From Actinopolymorpha sp. NPDC004070 (lineage in GTDB: Bacteria > Actinomycetota > Actinomycetes > Propionibacteriales > Actinopolymorphaceae): a stretch of 64,000 nt of DNA. A program made the position numbers and the translations under genes. How positions within the stretch are numbered: position 1 is the stretch's first letter; each line of letters begins with the position of its first letter. Location: assembly GCF_040610475.1 (NCBI RefSeq), contig NZ_JBEXMJ010000019.1:23779-87778 (forward strand), read 5' to 3'. The notes beneath the pieces were generated by a model. It saw nothing but the letters and a program-made list of their open reading frames with translations. It ran no database searches and was not told the origin of the DNA. Below are positions 19,092 through 27,670 of this stretch, piece by piece.

Positions 19092-19753
19092 CAGACGTCC
19101 TCCGGTCCGGTGGCGAACGCGGCCTCGACCTTCTCGATGCCGTCCTCCCGCATGATGACGTGCACCAGGTCACCGTCCTGGATGACCGTGTCCCGGTGGG
19201 GAAGGATCCCCTCACCGAGCCGGGTGAGGAACGCAACCCGGGCGCCGGACGTCTGCTCCAGGTCGCTCACCCGGTGGCCCACCCACGCGGGCGCGATGTG
19301 CACCTCCGCCAGCCGGACCGTGCCGGTCGGGTCGCGCCACTCCGGCTCGGCCCCCTCCGGCAGCAGCCGGCGGATGATCTGGTGCGTCGTCCAGGGGATC
19401 GTGGCCACGGTGGGGATGCCGAGCCGCTGGTAGACCTCGGCCCGGCCGGGGTCGTAGATGCGGGCCACCACGTTGTCGACCCGGAAGATCTCCCGGGCGA
19501 TCCGCGCGGCGAGGACGTTGGAGTTGTCACCGCTGGAAACCGCCGCGAACGCACCGGCCTCCTCGATCCCGGCCTCGATCAGGACATCCCGGTCGAAGCC
19601 GATGCCGGTGACCGTCCGTCCGGCGAAGTGCGGGCCCAGCCGGCGGAAGGCCTCGGCCGCCCGGTCCACGATGGCGACGCTGTGGCCGCGGTCCTCCAGG
19701 CTGTGCGCGAGTGTGGAGCCGACCCGGCCGCAGCCCATGATCACGATGTGCAC
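19091..19753 (-). CDS. trkA: TrkA/RCK potassium-uptake regulatory protein (first of a pair)
   Basis: 220 aa, GTG start preceded by AAGGA. TrkA-N motif MHIVIMGCGRVGSTLAHSLEDRGHSVAIVDR and a C-terminal TrkA-C domain (VRLAEVHIAPAWVGHRVSDL). Same architecture as its neighbour, about 30 percent alike by eye; the pair corresponds to the ceoB/ceoC arrangement of mycobacteria. Expected to assemble as a regulatory ring with the KimA-like permease or another K+ transporter. Confidence 0.92.
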   Translation of the reverse strand: MHIVIMGCGRVGSTLAHSLEDRGHSVAIVDRAAEAFRRLGPHFAGRTVTGIGFDRDVLIEAGIEEAGAFAAVSSGDNSNVLAARIAREIFRVDNVVARIYDPGRAEVYQRLGIPTVATIPWTTHQIIRRLLPEGAEPEWRDPTGTVRLAEVHIAPAWVGHRVSDLEQTSGARVAFLTRLGEGILPHRDTVIQDGDLVHVIMREDGIEKVEAAFATGPEDV

Positions 19754-19871
19754 AGTGTCCTTCTTCGCACGATCTCTCGTCAGGGCAATCCCGAACGCTA
19801 CACCGGGGCGAGCGTGTCCGCCCGCCCGGCGGGTGATCCAGGCGCACGCGACCCCGATCAGCCGGTACCTC

Positions 19872-19877
19872 TAGCAT
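19872..19877 (+). promoter_or_regulatory. Leaderless-type -10 box (TAGCAT)
   Basis: TAGCAT ends 7 bases before GTG 19885. The 131-base gap to the divergent trkA gene is too short for, and shows no sign of, a c-di-AMP (ydaO) riboswitch. Confidence 0.55.
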
Positions 19878-19884
19878 CCCTCCC

Positions 19885-21930
19885 GTGGGATTAGGTGATC
19901 TGGGTAAACGCCTGCTGGTCGGCCGTAAGCTCCGCAGCACGCAGCTGGGAGAGACGCTGCTGCCCAAGCGGGTGGCCCTTCCGGTTTTCGCCAGCGACGC
20001 GCTCTCCTCGGTGGGCTACGCCCCGGACGAGATCTTCATCACCCTCTCCGCGGCGGGGCTGGCCGCGTACGCGTTCTCCTGGAAGATCGGGATCGCGGTC
20101 GCCCTGGTGATGCTGGTCGTGGTGGCCTCCTACCGCCAGACCGTGCAGGCGTACCAGTCCGGCGGCGGCGACTACGAGGTGGCGAGCGTCAACCTCGGCC
20201 AGTCGGCCGGGCTCACCGTGGCCAGCGCGCTGCTGGTCGACTACGTGCTGACGGTGGCGGTGTCGATCTCCTCCGCCGCGCAGTACGCCGCGACCGCGAT
20301 CGAGTCGCTGCAGGGACACCAGGCTCTCGTGGCGGTGATCGCGACGGTGTTCCTGATGACGATGAACCTGCGCGGCATCCGCGAGTCCGGCACGGCCTTC
20401 GCCATCCCGACGTACCTCTTCATGTTCTCCATCCTCGGCATGGCGGCGTGGGGGTTCGTCCGGCTGTTGTTCGGAGACCTGCCGCAGGCGGCGACCGCCG
20501 AACTGCACGTGGCGCCGGAGCCCGCCTACACCCACGGGCTGATGGGCCTGGCCGGCGTCTTCTTGATCATGCGGGCGTTCGCTTCCGGCAGCGCGGCGCT
20601 CACCGGCGTGGAGGCGATCAGCAACGGTGTGCCGGCGTTCCGCAAGCCGAAGGGCCGCAACGCCGCGACCACCCTGCTGATGCTCGCGGTGGTCGCGGTC
20701 AGCATGGCGATCAGTGTGATCGTGCTGGCCAACCTGATGCACGTGCGGATGGCCGAGCGGCCGGCCACCCAGTTGCTGCACGCCGACGGCACTCCGGTGG
20801 GGCCGAACTACCACCAGCCGCCGGTGATCAGCCAGCTCGCCGCCGGAATCTTCGACCACTTTCCGATCGGCTTCTACGTGGTCGCCGCGGTCACCGGCGT
20901 GATCCTGGTGCTGGCCGCCAACACCGCGTTCAACGGCTTCCCGGTGCTCGGCTCGATCCTCGGCCGGGACGGCTTCCTGCCCCGGCAGCTGCACACCCGC
21001 GGCGACCGGCTGGCGTACTCCAACGGCATCATCCTGCTGGCCGGCTTCGCGATCGTGCTGATCGTCGCGTTCCGTGCCGACGTGACCCGGCTGATCCAGC
21101 TCTACATCGTCGGCGTGTTCGTGTCGTTCACCGTCAGCCAGACCGGCATGCTGCGGCATTGGGGCAGGCTGCTGCGCACCGAGCAGGACCCCGCCAAACG
21201 CGCCCGGATGCAGCGCAGCCGGCTGGTCAACGCGGTCGGCCTGGTGACCACCGGCCTGGTGCTGATCATCGTGCTGATCACGAAGTTCACCCACGGCGCG
21301 TGGATCGCGCTGGCGGCGATGGCCGTGCTGTTCATGCTGATGAAGGGCATCCGCAAGCACTACGACCGGGTGGCCACCGAGATCGCGATCGACACCGACG
21401 AGGACATGACGCTGCCGTCGAAGGTGCACGCGGTGGTGCTGGTCTCCAAGCTGCACCGGCCCAGCCTGCGGGCGATCGCGTTCGCCCGCGCGTCGCGCCC
21501 GGACGTGCTGGAGGCGGTGACCGTCGACGTCGACCCGGAGGAGACCGCCCGGCTGGTGGACGAGTGGGACCAGCGGGGGATCCCGGTGCCGCTGAAGGTG
21601 CTCGCCTCGCCGTACCGCGAGATCACCCGGCCGATCGTGGAGTACGCCCGCAGCATCCGCCGGGCCAGCCCGCGCGACATCGTGATGGTCTACATCCCGG
21701 AGTACGTCGTGGGCCGCTGGTGGGAGCAGCTGCTGCACAACCAGAGCGCCCTGCGGCTGAAGGGCCGGCTGCTGTTCACCCCGGGCGTGCTGGTGACCAG
21801 CGTTCCGTACCAGCTGCGGTCGTCGCGGATCGCCGCCCGGCGCGAGGACAGCCCGTGGCGGGCACCCGGTCAGGTTCGCCGGGGTGGTCCGGGGCGCTCG
21901 GCACGCGAACGGACCGGCACCCGCCGTTGA
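19885..21930 (+). CDS. APC-superfamily permease, KimA-like potassium transporter
   Basis: 681 aa. About twelve transmembrane segments fill residues 30-480, opening with LPVFASDALSSVGYAPDEI, the segment shared with KimA (YdaO) and related APC transporters; a cytoplasmic C-terminal domain (about 500-640) includes VHAVVLVSKLHRPSLRAIAFA and resembles a universal-stress-type fold. Adjacent trkA genes support K+ rather than amino-acid uptake. In KimA the C-terminal domain binds c-di-AMP; whether this one does is not visible. Start GTG 19885 fits a leaderless promoter. An amino-acid permease role is the alternative. Confidence 0.8.
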   Translation: MGLGDLGKRLLVGRKLRSTQLGETLLPKRVALPVFASDALSSVGYAPDEIFITLSAAGLAAYAFSWKIGIAVALVMLVVVASYRQTVQAYQSGGGDYEVASVNLGQSAGLTVASALLVDYVLTVAVSISSAAQYAATAIESLQGHQALVAVIATVFLMTMNLRGIRESGTAFAIPTYLFMFSILGMAAWGFVRLLFGDLPQAATAELHVAPEPAYTHGLMGLAGVFLIMRAFASGSAALTGVEAISNGVPAFRKPKGRNAATTLLMLAVVAVSMAISVIVLANLMHVRMAERPATQLLHADGTPVGPNYHQPPVISQLAAGIFDHFPIGFYVVAAVTGVILVLAANTAFNGFPVLGSILGRDGFLPRQLHTRGDRLAYSNGIILLAGFAIVLIVAFRADVTRLIQLYIVGVFVSFTVSQTGMLRHWGRLLRTEQDPAKRARMQRSRLVNAVGLVTTGLVLIIVLITKFTHGAWIALAAMAVLFMLMKGIRKHYDRVATEIAIDTDEDMTLPSKVHAVVLVSKLHRPSLRAIAFARASRPDVLEAVTVDVDPEETARLVDEWDQRGIPVPLKVLASPYREITRPIVEYARSIRRASPRDIVMVYIPEYVVGRWWEQLLHNQSALRLKGRLLFTPGVLVTSVPYQLRSSRIAARREDSPWRAPGQVRRGGPGRSARERTGTRR

Positions 21931-21949
21931 CGGCGCCTGCCCGGGTGCC

Positions 21950-22009
21950 GACCGCGCCGACTGCACCGACCGCGCCGACTGCACCGACCGGGCTGACCGC
22001 GCCGACTGG
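21950..22009. repeat. 18-bp tandem repeat
   Basis: The unit GACCGCGCCGACTGCACC occurs twice exactly (21950-21967, 21968-21985) and continues with a degenerate copy to 22009. It fills the gap before the LLM oxidoreductase gene. Confidence 0.85.
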
Positions 22010-22037
22010 TGAGCCGCGCGTCGGGAAGGATGCCGGC

Positions 22038-22976
22038 ATGGACCTGCGCATCTTCACCGAACCCCAGCAGGGCGCGACGTACGACGACCAGCTCCGCGTC
22101 GCCCGTGCGGCGGAGGACTGCGGCTACGACGCGTTCTTCCGCTCCGACCACCTGCTCGCCATCGACGGCATGCCGGCCGGACCGGACGGACTGCCCGGCC
22201 CCACCGACGCGTGGACGACGCTGGCGGGCCTGGCCCGCGACACCAGCCGGATCCGGCTGGGCACCCTGGTCTCCCCGGTGACCTTCCGGCCGCCCGGGCT
22301 GCTCGCCCTGCAGGTGGCGCAGGTGGACCAGATGTCCGGTGGCCGGGTCGAGCTCGGTCTCGGCGCGGGGTGGTACGAGCAGGAGCACCGGGCGCTCGGG
22401 CTGCCGTTCCCCTCCCGGCGGTTCGGTCTGTTCACCGAGCAGCTGGCGATCATCACCGGGCTGTGGTCGACGCCGGTGGGCGAGCGGTTCAGCTTCGACG
22501 GCGAGCACTACCAGCTCACCGAAGCGACCGGGCTGCCGAAGCCGGTCCAGTCGCCGCATCCGCCGATCATCGTGGGCGGCGCGGGGCCGCGGCGTACGCC
22601 CGCGCTGGCGGCGAAGTACGCCGCGGAGTTCAACCTCGGATTCGCCCCACCGGAGGAGATGGCACCGGCCTACGACCGGGTCCGGGCGGCCTGCGCCGAC
22701 CAGGGCCGCGACCCGGGCACGCTCAGGCTGTCGGCCGCCCTCACCGTGAGCTGCGGCCGCGACGACGCGGAGGTGGCGCGGCGGGCGGCGAACATCGGCC
22801 AGGACCCGGCGGCCCTGCGCGAACGCGGCCTGGCCGGTACGCCGGCCGAGGTGGCCGACCGGATCGGTGCGTACGCCGAACTCGGCGTGTCGAGGTTCTA
22901 CCTCCAGCTGCTCGAACTCACCGATCTGGACCAGGTGGAGCTGATCGCCGAGCAGGTCGCACCGCAGCTGCCGTGA
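22038..22976 (+). CDS. LLM class F420-dependent oxidoreductase
   Basis: 312 aa luciferase-like monooxygenase fold. N-terminal MDLRIFTEPQQGATYDDQL, the AEDCGYDAFFRSDHLL segment and LGTLVSPVTFRPPGLLA with QVDQMSGGRVELGLGAGWYEQEH are typical of the F420-dependent subgroup. It probably reduces or oxidises a small organic substrate with F420H2; the substrate is unknown. ATG 22038 follows GGGAAGGA. The long open frame that runs in from the permease gene upstream is a shadow. Confidence 0.9.
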   Translation: MDLRIFTEPQQGATYDDQLRVARAAEDCGYDAFFRSDHLLAIDGMPAGPDGLPGPTDAWTTLAGLARDTSRIRLGTLVSPVTFRPPGLLALQVAQVDQMSGGRVELGLGAGWYEQEHRALGLPFPSRRFGLFTEQLAIITGLWSTPVGERFSFDGEHYQLTEATGLPKPVQSPHPPIIVGGAGPRRTPALAAKYAAEFNLGFAPPEEMAPAYDRVRAACADQGRDPGTLRLSAALTVSCGRDDAEVARRAANIGQDPAALRERGLAGTPAEVADRIGAYAELGVSRFYLQLLELTDLDQVELIAEQVAPQLP

Positions 22977-22983
22977 CGCGGCG

Positions 22984-23012
22984 ACCCGGCGCGCCCGCTC
23001 GGTGCGCCGGGT
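22984..23012. terminator. Intrinsic terminator between convergent genes
   Basis: Arms 22984-22995 and 23001-23012 pair at 11 of 12 positions around a five-base loop, between the LLM oxidoreductase and CGNR genes. Confidence 0.65.
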
Positions 23013-23020
23013 GCTTCCGC

Positions 23021-23563
23021 TCAGCGCGCCGACCGGGCGCGGTGGTCGGCGACCCGCACCCGGTTGGCGCACCGCAGCGAGCAGAACCGCCGCCGGCCGT
23101 TGCGGGAGGTGTCCAGGAACACCGCACCGCAGCCCTCCCGGTCACAGCGCCCGAGCCGGTGCCCGGCCGCGTCGCAGACCACGTGGGCGAGGCCGGCGGC
23201 GGTCTGCGCCCGGACGCGGGTCACCACGTCGGGGTCCTCGGGGAAGTAGTGCAGGTGCGGTGGCCGGCCGCCGTGCCGGCTGACGAACGGCCGGCTCGCG
23301 CCGAGATCCAGCAGTTCGTTGACCAGGGCGACCTGGCGGTCCGGGTCGGGCTCGCCGTAGGCCCGGTCCAGGTGCGCGGCCCAGGCGGCCAGGTCGTCGG
23401 CGTCGCGCCGGGTCAGCCGCCCGGGGTCGATCTGGTGGGCGGCCAGGATCCGGGCCAGTTCGCCGATGTCCGGCGGGCCGGGCTGGTCGGCGGTCTCCCG
23501 GCACTGGTTGACCAGCGCGGTCGCCGGCCGCGCCGCCGACCCGCCGTAATGGTTGAAGTGCAC
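23021..23563 (-). CDS. CGNR zinc-finger protein (ABATE domain)
   Basis: 180 aa. N-terminal ABATE (stress-induced RNA-binding-like) domain with ALVNQCRE and QVALVNELLDLG; the C-terminal zinc finger reads RCDREGCGAVFLDTSRNGRRRFCSLRCANRVRVADHRAR, where C..C, C..C and CANR form the CGNR-type site. Family members are putative transcriptional regulators. GTG 23563 (VHFNHYGG) is chosen since homologues begin with this motif; upstream ATGs would add residues of no family likeness. It is divergent, only 25 bases away, from a small zinc-ribbon gene. Confidence 0.85.
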   Translation of the reverse strand: MHFNHYGGSAARPATALVNQCRETADQPGPPDIGELARILAAHQIDPGRLTRRDADDLAAWAAHLDRAYGEPDPDRQVALVNELLDLGASRPFVSRHGGRPPHLHYFPEDPDVVTRVRAQTAAGLAHVVCDAAGHRLGRCDREGCGAVFLDTSRNGRRRFCSLRCANRVRVADHRARSAR

Positions 23564-23588
23564 AAGACCATGACAGCACGCTGGGCCC

Positions 23589-23888
23589 ATGCCAGACCAC
23601 GACCCCGCCCATCGCGACACCTGTCCCACCTGCGGCTGGCCGATGGCCGAGCTGACCAGCCCGGCCGATTCCGGAGGACCCGCCGATCCCGGGGGACCGG
23701 GCGAGCTGCTGTCCCGGCACGGCACCTCCGCCGGCACGGTGACGTACGTGCGGTGCGTCTGCGGCGGCCTCCTCGTCCTGGTGGCGGGCGGGCTCGCCGG
23801 TGGCGTCGCGGGTGATGCCGGGCCGTGGGAGAACGACCAGGGCGGCGCGGGTCACCGGGGCACGACCGCCTCACGAGGTGCCGCCTAG
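23589..23888 (+). CDS. Small putative zinc-ribbon protein
   Basis: 99 aa, not a family I know. Two cysteine pairs, CPTCGWPM near residue 12 and CVCGGLLVLV near residue 56, would form a zinc ribbon; the rest is Gly/Ala/Pro-rich. It starts 25 bases from the divergent CGNR gene, so both may be leaderless: CACGCT lies 6 bases before this ATG. Existence is supported by the cysteine pattern, not by codon evidence; the C-terminal third may be unstructured. Confidence 0.5.
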   Translation: MPDHDPAHRDTCPTCGWPMAELTSPADSGGPADPGGPGELLSRHGTSAGTVTYVRCVCGGLLVLVAGGLAGGVAGDAGPWENDQGGAGHRGTTASRGAA

Positions 23889-23891
23889 ACT
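23886..23891 (+). promoter_or_regulatory. Possible -10 box (TAGACT)
   Basis: TAGACT ends 37 bases before the GTG at 23929; an AGGACC ribosome binding site precedes that GTG, so this would be a leadered transcript. Confidence 0.35.
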
Positions 23892-23928
23892 CGGCCCCGA
23901 CGTACTTTCCGAACGAACAGGACCGGTC

Positions 23929-24519
23929 GTGAGCCACCCCGGCAGTGGGCCGCTGCGGATCATCCGCGGTGCCCTGCTCGCGGTCTGCTGCACCGCGCTG
24001 GCCGTCCTGGGCCACGTCGGTGCCGGCGGCGAACCACCGCCGGTGGCGGCGCTGGTGGCCGGCACTGTCATCGTCGGCGCGGCGTTCGCGGTGCTCGCGG
24101 ACCGGCGCCGGGCGTTCGGCCAGATCCTGGCCGCCGCACTGGTGGCGCAGGTGATCTTCCACGCCGCGTTCTCCCTCGCGTGCGCGCACGGGTACGACCT
24201 CACGACCGGGACCACCCTCACGCCCAGCCCCGTCGCCGGCGCGGTGGCGGAGGTGTCACCCGGGCCGGTGATGGTGCTCGCCCACCTCGGCGCCGCCGTG
24301 GTGCTCGCGGCCCTGGCCGCGGCCGGTGAGACGCTCGTCTGGGTGGTGTTCCACCTGCTCGGGCTGGTGCGCGTGCCAGCCCTGACCCTGCCGTCACCCA
24401 CCAGGGTCGGCGTCACCCCGGCGCGAAACCACGACGAGCTTCACCGAGCGCGCGAACTCCGGATCTGCCGAGCCCACCGGCGGCGAGGACCCCCGGCGGC
24501 GATGCCGGCTCCGGCCTGA
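23929..24519 (+). CDS. Membrane protein in copper gene cluster
   Basis: 196 aa, four hydrophobic segments (IIRGALLAVCCTALAVLGH; VAALVAGTVIVGAAFAVL; ILAAALVAQVIFHAAFSLACAHG; VLAHLGAAVVLAALAAAGETLVWVVFHLLG). Similar short proteins often precede ycnI-copC-copD in actinobacteria, but no named family is evident. His and Cys within the third helix could bind metal, which is speculation. The C-terminal 40 residues are basic and polar. GTG 23929 is chosen because the frame upstream is Arg/Pro-rich and unlike protein. Confidence 0.65.
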   Translation: MSHPGSGPLRIIRGALLAVCCTALAVLGHVGAGGEPPPVAALVAGTVIVGAAFAVLADRRRAFGQILAAALVAQVIFHAAFSLACAHGYDLTTGTTLTPSPVAGAVAEVSPGPVMVLAHLGAAVVLAALAAAGETLVWVVFHLLGLVRVPALTLPSPTRVGVTPARNHDELHRARELRICRAHRRRGPPAAMPAPA

Positions 24520-24679
24520 TCCGACGCAAACACCCGCCCTTCCGACTCCTCGGCCCGGGCGAGCGGACGACGTGCGTGCGGACGGCCGGTAGCCCACCGA
24601 ACCGCCGTCCTGTCACCAGCGCGCGCAACTGGCGGCTCCCCGGCCCCATCCGCGCGTGGGTCCGCACCGAAGGGTTCTC

Positions 24680-25537
24680 ATGCACGTCAGTCCGCCTCAT
24701 CTCGCCCCCGCCTCACGATCGGTCCGTACGTCACTACGGCGGGCCGCGGTGGTCACCGGCACCGCCGCCGGTGCGCTGCTGCCTTTCACCGGGATCGCCT
24801 CCGCCCACGTGACCGTCAACCCTGGCGAGGCCGGACACGGCAGGCCCGGGACGCCCGGCGGAACCAGGCCATCCCGAGCACCCGGGAGACGGCGAGGTGC
24901 CAGGACGCGGGTGGTCGCCGTCGCGCTCGTACTCGCCGGGTGCCTGGGCCTGCAGGCCTGGTCGTCGGTTCCGGCGTTCGCCCACGCGGCGCTGGTCTCC
25001 AGCGACCCGAAGGACGGCGCGGTGCTCGACCGGCCGCCGCGGCGCATCACCCTGGAGTTCGACGACCCGATCTCCGGCAAGTTCGACTTCGTCGCCGTCA
25101 GCGGGCCCGACGGCGCCACCTACCAGTCCGGTCACCCGCGAGTGATGGGAAGCAAGCTGACCCAGCGGCTCGCTCGCCCCGGGCCGGCCGGCACCTACCA
25201 GGTCGCCTGGCGGGTGGTGTCCGCCGACGGGCACCCCGTGTCCGGGACGCTGAAGTTCACCACCCGCACCGCCGGGGGCGGGCACGGTACGCCGGCCACC
25301 ACGCAGCCCGGGAAGCCCGGCACGCCCGGCACGCCCGGCACAAGGGGAGACGGCTCCACGGCCACCCCCGGAGCGACCGGCACGCCGTCCGCGTCAGGCC
25401 GGGATGACTCCTCCGGCACGCCGTGGTGGCCGATCGGCGTGGCGGTGCTCGTGGTGGCCGGCGGCGGTGCGGTGATCGCCGGCCGCCGGCGGCGCGACGG
25501 CGATCACGGCGACCCGCCGTCACCGGACGAGGGCTAG
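24680..25537 (+). CDS. CopC copper-binding protein fused to a YcnI (DUF1775) N-terminal remnant
   Basis: 285 aa. Residues 1-46 are a signal peptide ending IASA followed by HVTVNPGEA, the exact opening of mature YcnI/DUF1775 proteins; the rest of DUF1775 is missing. After a basic linker a second signal-like segment (VVAVALVLAGCLGLQAWSSVPAFA) leads into HAALVSSDPKDGAVL, the mature start of CopC, with DGHPVSG carrying the later copper-binding His. A Gly-Thr-Pro linker and a C-terminal transmembrane helix (WWPIGVAVLVVAGGGAVIAG) with basic tail end the protein. GTG 24911 in frame could restore a separate CopC. Probably arose by deletion between neighbouring ycnI and copC genes. Confidence 0.85.
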   Translation: MHVSPPHLAPASRSVRTSLRRAAVVTGTAAGALLPFTGIASAHVTVNPGEAGHGRPGTPGGTRPSRAPGRRRGARTRVVAVALVLAGCLGLQAWSSVPAFAHAALVSSDPKDGAVLDRPPRRITLEFDDPISGKFDFVAVSGPDGATYQSGHPRVMGSKLTQRLARPGPAGTYQVAWRVVSADGHPVSGTLKFTTRTAGGGHGTPATTQPGKPGTPGTPGTRGDGSTATPGATGTPSASGRDDSSGTPWWPIGVAVLVVAGGGAVIAGRRRRDGDHGDPPSPDEG

Positions 25538-25548
25538 GTGGGGATCCT

Positions 25549-27597
25549 GTGAGCGTGACCGAACCTCGAGACGCCGGTAGCCGGCCGGACCGGGACGCCA
25601 CCCGCCCCGGCACTGCCGGCCACTTCCCCTGGGTAGCGGCCGGATGGCTGCTGGCCGGGGTGGGCGTGCTCGTGATCGCCCTGGTGGTGGGCGGGGGACG
25701 GCCGAAGCCCGCCGCCCCGGGTCTGCCCGATCCCGGGATGCTCACCGGCTGGGGCCTGCCGATCGCCAAGCTGGCCATGGACCTCGCGGCCGTGGGCGCG
25801 GTGGGGTCGCTGCTGTTCGGGGTGCTCGCGCCCACCCGGGCCGGTGCGCTCGAGCCCGCCGCCACCCGGGCGGTACGCGGCGCGGCGGCCTGCGCGTGGG
25901 CGTGGGCGGTCGCCGCCGCGCTCACCCTGGCCTTCACCCTGTCGGACTTTCTCGGCATCCCGGTCACCCGGCTGGGTTACCGGGACAACCTGGCCGGTTT
26001 CGTCGCCGAGGTGACCCAGGGCCGGTCACTGGCGGTCGTCTTCCTGCTGGCGGTCATCCTGGCGGCCACCGCGCGCGGCGTACGTACGCTCAACGGCGTC
26101 GCCCTGCTGCTCGTACTGGCGGTCACCGCCACGCTTCCACCCGCGCTGACCGGCCACTCGGCCGGCGCCGCCGACCACGACATCGCCACCTCCAGCCTGC
26201 TGGTGCACATCGTCGCGGTGACGCTGTGGGTCGGCGGCCTGGTCGGCCTGGCGGTCTACGGCCGGCGGGCGACCACCCCCGCGCTGGGCAGCGCCGCCAC
26301 CCGGTACAGCTCACTGGCCCTGTGGTGCTTCGCGGCCGCGGGCTTCTCCGGGCTGGTCAACGCGTGGGTACGCCTGGGCGGGATCGCTCCGCTGGTCACC
26401 TCGTCGTACGGCTGGCTGGTCCTCGGCAAGATCGCCGCGCTGGCCGTCCTCGGCTGGTTCGGCTGGTGGCACCGCCGCCGGACCCTGCCGGCCCTGGGCC
26501 GGAAGACGCCCGGTGGCTTCCGCCGGTTCGCGGCGGCGGAGGCGGCGGTGATGGCCGCCACGATCGGGCTGGCCGTCGCGCTGTCGCGGACGCCGACCCC
26601 GGTGCCGGAGGAGGTGGACCGCCAGTCGACCGCGCAGGCGCTGATCGGGTGGGCGGTCCCGCCGTTCTCCTGGTCGCACGTGCTCACCCTGTGGCGGCCG
26701 GACGCGCTGGTGCTGGTGGCCGCGGCCACCGGCGTGGTCCTCTACCTGCGCGGGGTCTGGCGGCTGCGCACCCGTGACCTGCGCTGGCCGGTCGGGCGTA
26801 CGGTCAGCTGGTTGGCGGGCGTGGCGGTCACCGTCTTCGTGCTGTGCTCGGGTGTGGCGTCGTACGCCCCGGCGATGTTCAGCGTGCACATGGCCCAGCA
26901 CATGACGCTCACCATGCTGTCGCCGATCCTGTTGGCCATGGGCGCTCCGGTGACGCTGGCGCTGCGCGCGCTGCCGGCCGGTCGCCGGGGCGAGGACGGC
27001 GGCCGGGAGCGGGGCATGCGCGAGTGGATCCTCACCGTGCTGCACAGCCGGGTGGTGCGGGTCGTCACCCATCCCCTGGTGGCGCTGGCGTTGTACGTGC
27101 TGAGCCTGTACGCCTTCTACTTCACCGGGCTGTTCGCCTCGGCGATGAGCAGCCATACCGGCCACCTGCTGATGACGTTCCACTTCCTGGCGGTAGGGTC
27201 GCTGTACTTCTGGCCGATCATCGGGCTGGACCCGATGCCGCGCCGCCTGCCGCCGGTCGGCCGGATGCTGTTGCTGTTCGCGTCCATGCCGTTCCACGCG
27301 TTCTTCGGCGTGATCGTGATGACCACCACGACGGTGCTCGGCGCGGAGTGGTTCGCCGGCCTGCGGCTGCCCTGGCTGGATCCGCTGGCCGACCAGAACG
27401 TGGGCGGCGGGATCGCCTGGGCCGCCGCGGAGGTTCCGGTGATCATCGTCCTCGGCGTGGTGTTCGCGCAGTGGGTGCGCGCCGACGCCCGCGAGGCGAA
27501 GCGGACGGACCGGCGCGCCGACGCCGGCGACAGTCGGCTGTCCGACTACAACGCGATGCTGGCCCGGCTGGCCGCCCGGGACGAGTCCGGCCGCTGA
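25549..27597 (+). CDS. CopD-CtaG fusion: copper import / cytochrome oxidase assembly protein
   Basis: 682 aa with about fourteen transmembrane helices. Residues 1-350 form a CopD-type copper permease (HSAGAADHDIATSSLLVHIVAVTLWVGGLVGL; SGLVNAWVRLGG); residues 380-650 form a caa3_CtaG domain (SYAPAMFSVHMAQHMTLTMLSPILLAMGAPVTL; MTFHFLAVGSLYFWPIIGLDP) with His residues for copper. The fusion is common in actinobacteria and links copper uptake to oxidase maturation. GTG 25549, 12 bases after the previous stop and behind AGGTGGGG, is used; GTG 25555 is an alternative. Acts with the CopC protein encoded just upstream. Confidence 0.9.
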   Translation: MSVTEPRDAGSRPDRDATRPGTAGHFPWVAAGWLLAGVGVLVIALVVGGGRPKPAAPGLPDPGMLTGWGLPIAKLAMDLAAVGAVGSLLFGVLAPTRAGALEPAATRAVRGAAACAWAWAVAAALTLAFTLSDFLGIPVTRLGYRDNLAGFVAEVTQGRSLAVVFLLAVILAATARGVRTLNGVALLLVLAVTATLPPALTGHSAGAADHDIATSSLLVHIVAVTLWVGGLVGLAVYGRRATTPALGSAATRYSSLALWCFAAAGFSGLVNAWVRLGGIAPLVTSSYGWLVLGKIAALAVLGWFGWWHRRRTLPALGRKTPGGFRRFAAAEAAVMAATIGLAVALSRTPTPVPEEVDRQSTAQALIGWAVPPFSWSHVLTLWRPDALVLVAAATGVVLYLRGVWRLRTRDLRWPVGRTVSWLAGVAVTVFVLCSGVASYAPAMFSVHMAQHMTLTMLSPILLAMGAPVTLALRALPAGRRGEDGGRERGMREWILTVLHSRVVRVVTHPLVALALYVLSLYAFYFTGLFASAMSSHTGHLLMTFHFLAVGSLYFWPIIGLDPMPRRLPPVGRMLLLFASMPFHAFFGVIVMTTTTVLGAEWFAGLRLPWLDPLADQNVGGGIAWAAAEVPVIIVLGVVFAQWVRADAREAKRTDRRADAGDSRLSDYNAMLARLAARDESGR

Positions 27598-27670
27598 CGG
27601 TCCGCCCGCCCGGTCCCGTCGTCGGAGTCAAGTCGTCCCGGGCGGGTGGCGCCGGCTCACCTCACCCGTG

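Noticed and set aside
19754..19884. c-di-AMP (ydaO) riboswitch before the KimA-like gene
   Set aside because: The gap to the divergent gene is 131 bases, and a -10 box sits 7 bases before the start codon, leaving no room for a leader.
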